In this document: positions 1 through 7,361 of the stretch, piece by piece | Layout: the number at the start of each line of letters is the position of its first letter | How positions within the stretch are numbered: position 1 is the first letter of the stretch | From: JAMXLO01 sp963812075 | GTDB lineage: Bacteria > Pseudomonadota > Alphaproteobacteria > Acetobacterales > Acetobacteraceae | Reading direction: 5' to 3' | Length of the DNA: 64,000 nt | NCBI GenBank assembly: GCA_963812075.1 | Contig: CAWETN010000002.1 | Coordinates: 186,001 to 250,000 of the forward strand | Translations under genes and position numbers: made by a program | The notes under the pieces: model-generated | Told to the model about the DNA's origin: nothing | The model's input: the letters and a program-made list of their open reading frames with translations, nothing else | The model's database searches: none

Positions 1-2
1 GC

Positions 3-719
3 GGAAACAAGGTCTTCCTCTGTACCTGGGCCTCCTGGTGAGGCTGCCGCTTTGACTTGCCCGTGTGGCAGCAACTGTTCGACAGCCTGAAGGCGGAGAA
101 ATTCATGATCGTGGCGGTCGCGGAGGAAAGCCGCGGCGCTGAGCACGCACGCCAATGGATCGAGCAGGCCAAGGCGCGAGTACTGGTGCCTGATCGATGC
201 CGAGCATCGTGTCGCCGAGCTCTACGGCATGGTGAACGTGCCGCAGGCGGTATGGATCGACGAGACGGGACGCATCGTGCGGCCGCCGGAGACCGCAGGA
301 TCGACCGATCATTTCCGCATGATGGATCTCACCACGCGAACGCTGGCACCGGAGCATCAGGCGGCGCGCGACGCGGCGCGCACAGCGTATCTGGATGCGG
401 TGCGCGACTGGGTGCTGACCGGACGGCATGCGCTTCCCGCGGACGCGGCGCTCGAGCGGCTTGCCGCAGAGTCACGCCGGAGATCGCGCAGGCACACGCA
501 CATTTCCGACTGGGAGTCTGGCTGCGCCGGCATGGCAACGCGGCGGAAGGCGATGCGCATCTGGCCGAGGCGAGCCGGCTGCATCCGGACTCGTGGAACA
601 TGTGGCGGCAGACGGCGGACCTTGACGAGGTGGGCAAGGCAGGCGGTGCCGAGTTCTGGCAGCGCGTCCGGGCGCTGGGAGATCGGCCGTACTATCCGCC
701 GCCTGACCTCAGCGGCTAG
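3..719 (+). CDS. Partial ResA/TlpA-like redoxin, candidate selenoprotein, two frameshifts
   Basis: The 5' end lies outside the window. From base 3 the frame reads ...FLCTWASW, then TGA (39-41), then GCRFDLPVWQQ, which is the active-site strand and helix of a thioredoxin-fold protein with the TGA where the first redox Cys normally sits. It continues to about 177, where a net +1 shift moves the reading to a frame giving YWCLIDAEHRVAELYGMVNV and PQAVWIDETGRIVRPPE (the cis-Pro and beta-strand part of the redoxin fold). A compensating -1 shift near 470 restores the first frame for a helical TPR-like tail ending with TAG at 717-719. TGA as selenocysteine is an inference supported by its exact position, the stem-loop that follows and selD at 43977-46097. 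The alternative is a nonsense mutation in a decaying gene, since two other lesions are present. The role would be thiol/selenol redox chemistry; substrate unknown. Confidence 0.6.
39..72 (+). promoter_or_regulatory. Candidate bacterial SECIS stem-loop after in-frame TGA
   Basis: The TGA codon at 39-41 is followed after one base by GCTGCC (43-48), which pairs perfectly with GGCAGC (67-72), leaving an 18-nt loop that can close a little further with C50-G65. A G lies in the loop at 54, about 12 nt after the TGA. Bacterial SECIS elements are short hairpins immediately 3' of the UGA with a G near the start of the apical loop, and they are bound by SelB. The geometry is compatible but has not been folded computationally, and short GC-rich hairpins are common in this genome. 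Confidence 0.4.
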
Positions 720-1571
720 AGCGGTTGCCTGTCCCTTGGGTTTGCAGAACGCGTCGAGCACGCCGACCTCCTTGCGGTCGCCTTCGAAGTCCGCAGCGAT
801 GCGTTCGTACAGCCTGGCGGCGCCTTCGTAGAAGTGCCGCGCCGCGGGATCCTCGCCGACGAACTGCGCGATCTCCTCCATCTCGGCGACCCAGCGATAC
901 GCCTTGGAGTACATGTTCGGCACCTGCCGCGTCAGCCAGCCGAACAGCGCCGGCTGGCTCGTGGCGAGTTCCGCCTTCAGGTCCTCGGCCGTGCCAGCGC
1001 GCGCGGCGGCCAGCATCATGGCCGCGCCGAGGGCGGTGAAACCCTTGGTGATGCCGGCATACGACATCTTCATCGCCGAGGCGGCGCCGATCGGACCTGG
1101 CTGTATCGGCATCTCCAGCCCATACTTGCTCAGCACTGCCGCTCGGTCGGCGCCTTCGCCTGACAGGTAGATTTTGGGGCTGTAGCCGGCCTTCGGCGGG
1201 CCGCCGACGATGCCGCCATCGACGAACGTCGCGCCGGTCTCCTGTATCACCCGCGCAATCCGCAGCACCGTGGCGGGATCAAGCGCATTGCAGTCGACAT
1301 ACACCGGCTTCTTCGCGGCGGCGCGCAGCGCGGGCGCCAGTCTCTCGGCGAGACCCAGCGCGTCGCCCGGCGGCAGGATCGACAGGATGATGTCGGAGGC
1401 CGCGATCTGCTCGTCCGGCACGCCGATCATGCCGGCAGCCTTGGCGCGTGCCAGCGTGGCCTCGCTGCGCCCGGCCAGCGAGGTGCGCACCTCGATGCCA
1501 TTCTCCGCCAGACGTCCGCCGACGCCACTGCCCATCATGCCCGGCGCGATCACTGCGACAATCGGCTGCAT
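716..1571 (-). CDS. NAD(P)-binding 6-phosphogluconate-dehydrogenase-like protein with DUF1932 domain
   Basis: The N-terminus has a Rossmann NAD(P) site (VAVIAPGMMGSGVGGRL), followed by hydroxyisobutyrate/6PGDH-like segments (DIILSILPPG; FVDGGIVGGPP) and the all-helical C-terminal DUF1932 part (SYAGITKGFTALGAAMM). It is an oxidoreductase of the beta-hydroxyacid dehydrogenase superfamily; substrate unknown. As the sequence reads, the frame runs on to base 357, antisense to the redoxin gene, adding about 120 residues of non-homologous sequence after LDAFCKPKG. The span 716-1571 is one base longer than a multiple of three, and a single extra base near 725-740 would restore a stop at the CTAG shared with the convergent gene. 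The natural length is therefore probably about 284 residues. It is the last gene of the leftward operon, 15 bases after the CoA-transferase gene. Confidence 0.75.
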
Positions 1572-1586
1572 TGCCTGACTCCTTCG

Positions 1587-2780
1587 CTATGCCAACACAC
1601 CCAGCGTGCGCAGCTTGCCGATCTCATCGGCAGAATAACCGGCGTCGCGCAGAACGTCCTCGCTGTGCTGGCCGACCTTCGGCGCATAGCGTGGCGCGAT
1701 CTTTGTTTCGCCATCCAGGTGGAACGGGCTGGACACGGTGAGGACCTTGCCGTCCTCGAATGGCACCAGGGCGCCGATCGCCTGCATCTGCGCATCGTCC
1801 GCCACGTCGTCGGTCTTCGCGACCACGCCGAACGTCACGCCCACCCCGTCGAGGATCCTGCGCCAGTCCGCCATGTCGCGCGTGGCGAACACGACGTCGA
1901 GTTCAGCCACCAGCGCCGCGGCGTTCTGCTTGCGTGCTTCCTTGGTGGCGAAGCGCCGGTCGTGCGTCAGGTCCTCGAGGCCGATTGCGTTGAGCAGCGG
2001 CGCCAGCTGCCGGTCCTCGTTGAACAGCGCCATGATGAACCACCGCCCGTCGCGGCAGCAATAATGGTTGGCGAGCGCGTTCGGGGCATGCTCGCGCGGC
2101 GGACGATGCGGCACGGGCTCACCGAACAGGCGGGTCTGGGCGAAGCAGCCGTTCGCCCACAGGCCGTTCTGCACCAGCGATGACCTTACCACGCCGCCAC
2201 GGCCGGTCTTTTCGCGGCGGTACAGCGCGGTGACGATGGCGGCGTAGAGACCGGTCGCACTGGGATGGTCGCCCATGCCAGGTGCCGACCTGGCCGGTGG
2301 CGTGTCCTCGTCCGCCCGCACCGCATCCATCAATCCGGTGCGCGCCCAATAGGCGGTGGAGTCGAAGCCGGTCTTCGCCGCCTCCTCGCCCGCCTCGCCA
2401 TAGGCGGTGAACGACGCGTAGATCAGCCGATCATTCAACGGCAGCAGATCCGCTGGCGCCAACCTGAGGCGATCGCGCACGGGCAGCGGAAAGTTGGTGA
2501 CGAACACATCCGCACCGGCAACGAGGCGGTAGAGGACCGTGCGGCCAGCCTCGTGCTTCAGGTCCAGCGCGAGGCTGCGCTTGTTCCGCGACGTGAGCTG
2601 CCAATAGTAGTCGTTGTTCGCGCCGCTCGCGCTGCGGGCTCGCCATGGATCGCCGGCACCGGGCGGCTCGATCTTGATCACATCGGCACCGAAGTCCGAC
2701 ATGATGGTGGCCGCCGCGGGTCCGGCGATCCAGCTTGCGCAGTCGATGACCTTCAGACCGGAGAACAGGTGGTCGGACAT
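1587..2780 (-). CDS. CaiB/BaiF-type (family III) CoA-transferase
   Basis: A 397-residue family III CoA-transferase. The N-terminus reads LKVIDCASWIAGPAAATIMS followed by FGADVIKIEPP, the classic start of this fold. The nucleotide-binding stretch NKRSLALDLK and the mid-protein segment GRGGVVRSSLVQNGLW follow. These enzymes move CoA between carboxylic acids through an aspartyl-CoA anhydride. The usual catalytic Asp after the GRG segment appears replaced here (SSLVQN rather than a D-containing sequence), so activity cannot be assumed. ATG at 2780 is chosen because the homologous N-terminus starts there; upstream sequence in this frame is antisense filler. It begins 4 bases after the thiolase stop, so the two are translationally close. 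Substrate not deducible, but the context suggests acyl-CoA catabolism. Confidence 0.85.
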   Translation of the reverse strand: MSDHLFSGLKVIDCASWIAGPAAATIMSDFGADVIKIEPPGAGDPWRARSASGANNDYYWQLTSRNKRSLALDLKHEAGRTVLYRLVAGADVFVTNFPLPVRDRLRLAPADLLPLNDRLIYASFTAYGEAGEEAAKTGFDSTAYWARTGLMDAVRADEDTPPARSAPGMGDHPSATGLYAAIVTALYRREKTGRGGVVRSSLVQNGLWANGCFAQTRLFGEPVPHRPPREHAPNALANHYCCRDGRWFIMALFNEDRQLAPLLNAIGLEDLTHDRRFATKEARKQNAAALVAELDVVFATRDMADWRRILDGVGVTFGVVAKTDDVADDAQMQAIGALVPFEDGKVLTVSSPFHLDGETKIAPRYAPKVGQHSEDVLRDAGYSADEIGKLRTLGVLA

Positions 2781-2784
2781 GGGA

Positions 2785-3927
2785 TTACGGCTTCTGGTTG
2801 CTGAAGATGATCGTTCCCGACGCGGCGAACATGCCGCCGACACCGTGGCAGACGGAGATCTTGGCACCTTCAATCTGTGCCGGCGCTGCGCCGCGCATCT
2901 GCCGTACGCTCTCCTGCAGTGCGTACATGCCGTACATGCCGGAGTGCATGTACGACAGTCCGCCGCCGTTGGTGTTCAGCGGCAGCTTTCCGCCAACGGC
3001 GGTGTTGCGGTCGGCAATGAAACGCCCCGCCTCGCCGCGAGGCACGAAGCCCAGGTCCTCGAGGCCGAACAGCGGCAGGTGCGCGAAGGCGTCGTAGATC
3101 ATCAGGTGATCGACGTCTTGGTGTGTGATGCCGGCCTCACGGAACGCCGTCGGTCCCGCAACGCTGAACGCACGCGAACTGGTGAAGCTCTCCATCTGGC
3201 TGACCATCGGCGTCTCGACGCTCTCGCCGGTGCCGAGGATGTAGACCGGTTTCGTCGGAAAATCCTTGGCTCGGTCGGCCGAGGTAAGGATCAGCGCACC
3301 GCCGCCGTCGGTGACCAGGCAGCATTGCAGCAGCCGGAACGGATAGGCGATCATGCGTGATCCCAGCACGTCCTCGACGGTGATCGGATCGCGGAACGTC
3401 GCGCGCGGGTTCTTCGCCGCCCATTCGCGCTGCACGACAGACACCATGGCCATCTGCTCATGCGTCACGCCGTAGGTCTTCATGTAGCGGAGCACGGGAA
3501 TCGGGAACAGGCTGGGCGGCCCCATCGGGCCGAACGGCTGCTCGAACTGCCCGTTCAGGCTTGATGCCGGCACCGGCCGTGGACCGCGTCCGATGCCGGA
3601 GCGGCCACTTTCACCGTGTGTCACCAGAATGGCCTTCGCCAGTCCCGCCTCGATCGCCGCAGCAGCGTGGCGCACATGGATCATGAACGAGCAGCCGCCG
3701 ACCGACGTGCCGTCCACCCAGGTGGGCGTGATGCCGAGATAGTGCGCGATCTGCACCGGCGTCTCGCCTGCGGTAGCAACGCCGTCGATGTCCTTCGGCT
3801 TCAGTCCGCAATCCGCCATCGCGTTCAATGCCGCATCGGCATGCAGCTGAATCTGCGACATGTCTGGGATGACGCCGAGCTTGGTGGTCTCGGCGGCGCC
3901 GACGACGGCGACCGTGTTGTGGGGCAT
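2785..3927 (-). CDS. Thiolase-like protein (lipid-transfer/SCP-x type acetyl-CoA acetyltransferase)
   Basis: A 380-residue thiolase-superfamily protein. It has the N-terminal strand VAVVGAAETTKLG, the LKPKDIDGVATAGE segment, the active-site region with Cys in SVGGCSFMIHVRHAAAAIEA, the second-half DHLMIYDAFAHLPLFGLEDL, and C-terminal GGLSYMHSGM and CHGVGGMFAASG. This matches the stand-alone thiolases that partner with a DUF35 OB-fold protein, which is encoded 5 bases upstream (3933-4343). Such pairs perform retro-Claisen cleavage or condensation of acyl-CoAs, for example in side-chain degradation; the precise substrate is unknown. ATG at 3927 gives the conserved start; the open frame continues upstream only through the neighbouring gene. 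Confidence 0.85.
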   Translation of the reverse strand: MPHNTVAVVGAAETTKLGVIPDMSQIQLHADAALNAMADCGLKPKDIDGVATAGETPVQIAHYLGITPTWVDGTSVGGCSFMIHVRHAAAAIEAGLAKAILVTHGESGRSGIGRGPRPVPASSLNGQFEQPFGPMGPPSLFPIPVLRYMKTYGVTHEQMAMVSVVQREWAAKNPRATFRDPITVEDVLGSRMIAYPFRLLQCCLVTDGGGALILTSADRAKDFPTKPVYILGTGESVETPMVSQMESFTSSRAFSVAGPTAFREAGITHQDVDHLMIYDAFAHLPLFGLEDLGFVPRGEAGRFIADRNTAVGGKLPLNTNGGGLSYMHSGMYGMYALQESVRQMRGAAPAQIEGAKISVCHGVGGMFAASGTIIFSNQKP

Positions 3928-3932
3928 CGGGA

Positions 3933-4343
3933 TCAGCCTTTCATCGGGCGGAAGAAGGGCAGCGTGATCGCGTCGCTCTGCTTTCCGAACACCACCTCGA
4001 GCGGCATGTCGAGCTGCAGTGCCTCGGGTGTCTGCGGACATTCGACGATGTTGGTCATCATGCGCGGTCCCTCGGCGAGCTTCACCACGGCAATCGCGTA
4101 GGGCGGCTCGAAGCCTGGCACCTTGCGGTGGTGAATCACGTAGCTGTCGAGGATTGCGCGGCCGCTGGCGGCGAACACGCTTACCTTGCGCGAGGCGCAT
4201 TTCGGGCAGAACGGGCGCGGTGGAAAATATGTGTGGCTACATTCGTCGCAGCGCTGCAGGCGGAGTTCGCCGGCCTGCGTGCCGTCCCAGAAGTGCTTGG
4301 TCTCCGGCGTCGGTTGCGGCAGGGCGCGGCCTGGCTCGGGCAT
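3933..4343 (-). CDS. Zn-ribbon/OB-fold (DUF35) acyl-CoA-associated protein
   Basis: A 136-residue protein with a rubredoxin-like zinc ribbon (CDEC then CPKC, separated by an aromatic-rich loop YFPPRPF) followed by a small OB-fold (ILDSYVIHHRKVPGFEPPY, then IAVVKLAEGPRMMTNIVE). DUF35 proteins bind acyl-CoA and form complexes with thiolase-like partners. Here the thiolase gene starts 5 bases downstream in the same direction, as expected for such a complex. Length and domain order match the family; no missing zinc ligand. Confidence 0.88.
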   Translation of the reverse strand: MPEPGRALPQPTPETKHFWDGTQAGELRLQRCDECSHTYFPPRPFCPKCASRKVSVFAASGRAILDSYVIHHRKVPGFEPPYAIAVVKLAEGPRMMTNIVECPQTPEALQLDMPLEVVFGKQSDAITLPFFRPMKG

Positions 4344-4370
4344 CGTTGTGGTTTCCTTCGTTCGATGAGT

Positions 4371-4646
4371 TCAGGCGCGCCGGCGCGCGGTGCCGGCGAT
4401 ATAGGCCACGCCTTCCGCCCCAACCTGTTCGGCGTGCAGGCAGCCGGCCAGTATCTCGCAGTGATCGCCGGCACGGAAGGTCTCAGGCTTGCCGTCACGG
4501 ATCGGCGTGATCTTGCCGCCAAGCACCATGATGGGCGCGTCGAAATCATGCGCATGCGCATCTGCGGTGTGGCCGGGCCTCTGGCCGCCATGGACGACCT
4601 CGAAACCCTCGCGCCGCAGCCCCGCTTCAAAGGCGAGACGGTCCAT
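4371..4646 (-). CDS. Small single-domain cupin protein (paralog A)
   Basis: A 91-residue cupin with the first motif HAHDFDAPIMVLGG and a second motif ending in AGCLHAEQVG. Cupins of this size form a beta-barrel binding a metal through His residues; the function is not assignable. It lies 27 bases upstream of the zinc-ribbon gene and 12 bases downstream of a paralogous cupin, so it belongs to the leftward operon. Both cupins share the start MDR, the LRREGFEVV/LLRDGYRIV stretch and the barrel motifs, indicating tandem duplication. Confidence 0.75.
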   Translation of the reverse strand: MDRLAFEAGLRREGFEVVHGGQRPGHTADAHAHDFDAPIMVLGGKITPIRDGKPETFRAGDHCEILAGCLHAEQVGAEGVAYIAGTARRRA

Positions 4647-4658
4647 CCCGCTTCTCCC

Positions 4659-4937
4659 TTATGCTTGTGCCGGCGCGAGGCGGCCCGCGACATAGGTCGC
4701 GCCGTCCGCACCGGCGTGTTCGGCGTGTCGGCACCCGTGAGTCATGCTGAAGGTATCGCCGACGCGATAGGTGTTGCGCTGATCCCCGACGACAACCGTC
4801 ATTTCGCCGGCCACCACCAGCAGGCGCGCATCGAAGTCGTGCGCGTGGTCCGGATTGACCTGACCCGGCTGCATCGTGTTGACCACGATCCGATAGCCGT
4901 CACGCAGAAGCTCGGCCTCGAATGTGCTCCGGTCCAT
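4659..4937 (-). CDS. Small single-domain cupin protein (paralog B), first gene of the operon
   Basis: A 92-residue cupin with DHAHDFDARLLVVAGEM and GDTFSMTHGCRHAEHAG motifs. The start is taken at the ATG at 4937 (MDRSTF) because GGGAGG lies about 9 bases before it; an ATG three codons upstream abuts that Shine-Dalgarno sequence directly and is less likely. It heads the leftward run ending with the DUF1932 dehydrogenase. It is a paralog of the next cupin, with the same HAHDFDA metal-site motif. Possible roles are a small-molecule sensor or a dioxygenase/isomerase-like accessory; neither is shown by the sequence. Confidence 0.75.
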   Translation of the reverse strand: MDRSTFEAELLRDGYRIVVNTMQPGQVNPDHAHDFDARLLVVAGEMTVVVGDQRNTYRVGDTFSMTHGCRHAEHAGADGATYVAGRLAPAQA

Positions 4938-5131
4938 CGCGGGCATCCTCCCAGGGTTTCGCCTCAGGCTAAGGCGATTTGCGCGCCGCTGGCAACGCAC
5001 ACGGGGTCCGTCCTCGCGAGCGGCCCGCCGACCTGAGTTCGCACCGATGAACGATCAACGAAGGGTTGCGGGACGCGTAGACCCGGATCAGCCGTCGCCG
5101 ATGCGATGACTGACGTCCTGGGGTTCGCCAC

Positions 5132-5672
5132 CTAATATGGCGGTGGCGCGACGTAGCCAGGCGGATAGGTCGGCGGAGGAGCTGCATAGGTGCTGGATTG
5201 GGCTGCAGAATTCGCGGCCGCACCGACAACGGCGCCCACCGCGACGCCCGCCGCGACGCCACCCCAGTTCGGTCCGCTGTTATAGTTGCCGTAGCAGCAG
5301 CCGCCCCGCCGGCGTGACGTTCACATTCCGGTTCGCGTTGACATTCACATTCCGGTTCGCGTTGACGTTCGCATCCGGTTCGTGTTGCGCCGGCAGTGTT
5401 CGACACGTCCCGATGGAAGTCGTTGCTCTTGAAATTGCCCGCCGCGGTTCGCACCGCCGGCGGCACGCTGCCCACCACCGCCCGCGGCCGCTGACCACCA
5501 CCACCACGTCCGCGATTCTGCACGAGGATCAATCCGGACTGTCATCAGACTGAACAACTGTGTCGATCGCTCGCGAAACGCTGTCCGGCGCGAATGGCGC
5601 AACCGGCGCCGCCATGGCGCTGCCCGCGAACGCCAAGGCGGTCGCGAACAACAATGTGGATCTCGTGTGCAT
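5132..5672 (-). pseudogene. Secreted Asn/Val-repeat, glycine-zipper protein gene, multiply frameshifted
   Basis: ATG at 5672 opens a clear signal peptide (LLFATALAFAGSAMAAPVAP). The frame stops early, after DDSPD, but the next frame continues with ILVQNRGRGGGG and FKSNDFHRDVSNTAG. A third frame gives NVNANRNVNVNANRNVNV, and a further shift gives CCYGNYNSGPNWGGVAAGVA, a glycine-zipper stretch, and a Pro/Tyr-rich tail ending PPPY-stop at 5132. Read together these make a credible secreted or surface protein of about 180 residues of unknown function. One of the shifts lies in the third copy of a 24-bp repeat, which is one base short. The start is one base after the stop of the upstream secreted-protein gene, so the two form an operon. 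Confidence 0.55.
5319..5390 (-). repeat. Three tandem 24-bp units coding Asn-Val octapeptides
   Basis: Units lie at 5319-5342, 5343-5366 and 5367-5390. The first two differ at one base; the third is diverged and lacks one base, which breaks the reading frame of the secreted-protein gene. Translated on the minus strand they give NVNANRNV-type octapeptides. Slippage between such units is an obvious source of the lesion. Confidence 0.7.
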
Positions 5673-5673
5673 A

Positions 5674-6027
5674 TCAGCGCCCCAGATACTTGGCTTGAAG
5701 CGCCTTGAAGTCCGCGATCGCCTGAGGGCAGTTCTTATGGTCGAAGTCATGCCCCGTCCCGTAGCCGAACGAGCCGCTGTAAATGAACGCGGCCTGCAGT
5801 CCGAAATGCAGGCTCACTTGCGTTGCAAGGTCGATAGCGCCCTGGCCGACTTGCGGCTTGTCCGCTTCGCTGGAACAGGCGTAGGCCTCACCAGACATCA
5901 CGCCGAGCTTGCGGATACCGGTCATGAACGCCTCGTCGGCATCGCTCCCCTTCTTCGGAGCATCGTCGGCAAACGCGGGAACAACAAACGTGCCCGCCAG
6001 AACGCAGGCCACCAGCATGGTGCGCAT
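5674..6027 (-). CDS. Small secreted protein of unknown function
   Basis: A 117-residue protein with a clean Sec signal peptide (MRTMLVACVLAGTFVVPAFA, cleavage expected after AFA) and a mature part rich in charged residues with two Cys (YACSS and KNCPQ) that could form a disulfide. ATG at 6027 is chosen because the signal peptide begins there; the frame extends upstream only as non-homologous sequence. I do not recognise the family. It is followed after one base by the broken repeat protein gene, suggesting co-expression and a shared envelope role. Confidence 0.65.
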   Translation of the reverse strand: MRTMLVACVLAGTFVVPAFADDAPKKGSDADEAFMTGIRKLGVMSGEAYACSSEADKPQVGQGAIDLATQVSLHFGLQAAFIYSGSFGYGTGHDFDHKNCPQAIADFKALQAKYLGR

Positions 6028-6349
6028 TGGTTTTTCCTGGATCGTTGTTGCAGCAGTCGGAACACGTTTCACGTCGTCCGGCCAACAGGTGAGGTCCCTT
6101 GCAGTGGGTTCGCACTCGCCGCCGGTTGCGCACGGTTTTTGCAACCGCGCGAAGCGCCGCGCTCTCTGGGTGACGTAATGCTCTGTGGCCGACGTTCCCC
6201 GCATGATCGGTCCTTCCGACCATCTGGCGAAATGGTACCGCGTCGCGATCCATTCTGCAACAGTCGCCTGGCCATGACGAGGCCGGGGGTCGGCTGACCA
6301 ACTGAAGAATTGCTCCCGAGCAGGTACCGGAACCAGGCGCCGGACCTCC
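6028..6349. other. Intergenic region with no recognisable gene
   Basis: About 320 bases upstream of the secreted-protein pair and downstream of the quinone oxidoreductase gene. Short frames exist but none has a recognisable motif or ribosome-binding site. A weak GGTTGC/GCAACC inverted repeat with a T-run in its loop is present near 6124-6145. It probably holds the promoter of the leftward secreted-protein genes, which I cannot place confidently. Confidence 0.4.
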
Positions 6350-7330
6350 TCATCCCACCAGCACAGCCTTGCCGATCACCTTGCGATCGATCACCGCCTG
6401 CATCGCTTCGGCCGCCTGCGCCAGCGTGAAACGATGTGATATGCGCGGCCGCAGCCTGCCCTGCGCGGCGAGGTCAGTCAGCGCCTTCATGTTGGCAATC
6501 GCCAGGGCCGGATCGGCCTCGTTCAGCCCGCCGATGCGCACGCCGATCGCATCGATGCCCTTGATCAGCAGGTAGTTGCTGCGGATGTTGGTCGGGCCGC
6601 CACCGAGAAAGCCGAGGATCAGCAGCCGCCCGCACCAGGCGAGGCTGCGCAGCGATTCGTCGGTCACCTGGGCGCCGATCGGATCATAGGCGATATCGAC
6701 GCCGCGGCCGCCGGTCAGTTCCTTGACCTGATCGAGAAACCCACTTTGGTAGTCGATCGCATGGTCGGCGCCCTCCTCCAGGCACGCCGCGCGCTTCATT
6801 TCGGTGCTGGCGGTGGCAATCACCTTGGCGCCGAACAGCTTTGCCACCTGAATCGCCGCGATGCCGATGCCGCCGGCCGCACCGTGCACCAGCACCCATT
6901 CGCCTGCCTTCATTCGCCCACGCTGCAGCAATGCGTGGTAGGCTGTGGAATACGCGCCACGGAACACGCCTGCAGCCTCAAGGCTCATGCCGGTCGGAAC
7001 GTGATCGCACAGCGCCGCCTTGGCGTTGCCCAGTTCGGCGCAGGCTCCCAGGCTGTGGCGGCTCATCACCTTGTCCCCGACACGAAACTGCGTCACGCCA
7101 GGGCCCGCCGCGATGACCACACCGGCCGCCTCGCTGCCCGGAATGAACGGCGGTTCCGGACGGAACTGGTATTTGCCCGCAAGCATCAGCACGTCGACGT
7201 ACTGCACGCCGCGCGCCTCGATGCGGACCTGCACCTCTCCCGGACCTGGTGGCGGCGGATCGGGCACATCGCGCAACGCCAGTACCTCGGGACCGCCGAA
7301 TGCCTCGCACATGACGGCTTTCATGCTCAT
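6350..7330 (-). CDS. Zinc-independent NADPH:quinone oxidoreductase (MDR superfamily)
   Basis: A 326-residue medium-chain reductase. The N-terminal GroES-like half contains FIPGSEAAGVVIAAGPGV, and the Rossmann half carries VHGAAGGIGIAAIQVAKLFG, the AAGGIG nucleotide motif of the quinone oxidoreductase/enoyl reductase branch. No structural-zinc Cys cluster is present. It catalyses NADPH-dependent reduction of quinones or 2-enones; substrate unknown. The C-terminus (HRFTLAQAAEAMQAVIDRKV then IGKAVLVG) is complete. It is transcribed leftward, 31 bases after the NnrS gene, and may be co-transcribed with it. Confidence 0.88.
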   Translation of the reverse strand: MSMKAVMCEAFGGPEVLALRDVPDPPPPGPGEVQVRIEARGVQYVDVLMLAGKYQFRPEPPFIPGSEAAGVVIAAGPGVTQFRVGDKVMSRHSLGACAELGNAKAALCDHVPTGMSLEAAGVFRGAYSTAYHALLQRGRMKAGEWVLVHGAAGGIGIAAIQVAKLFGAKVIATASTEMKRAACLEEGADHAIDYQSGFLDQVKELTGGRGVDIAYDPIGAQVTDESLRSLAWCGRLLILGFLGGGPTNIRSNYLLIKGIDAIGVRIGGLNEADPALAIANMKALTDLAAQGRLRPRISHRFTLAQAAEAMQAVIDRKVIGKAVLVG

Positions 7331-7361
7331 ACACCTCTGCTGCCGGTGCAGTATTGCCGCG

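Noticed and set aside
170..480. Programmed ribosomal frameshifting in the redoxin gene
   Set aside because: No slippery heptamer or downstream pseudoknot was seen, and two opposite shifts in one gene fit error or decay better.
357..715. Extended C-terminal tail of the DUF1932 dehydrogenase
   Set aside because: The tail is antisense to the redoxin gene and has no family similarity; a single extra base best explains loss of the usual stop.
5280..5510. CRISPR-like short repeats
   Set aside because: The repeats are contiguous 24-bp coding units, in only three copies, with no unique spacers.
6124..6145. Possible terminator hairpin with T-run
   Set aside because: The T-run lies within the loop, the stem is only six pairs and it does not follow a gene end clearly.
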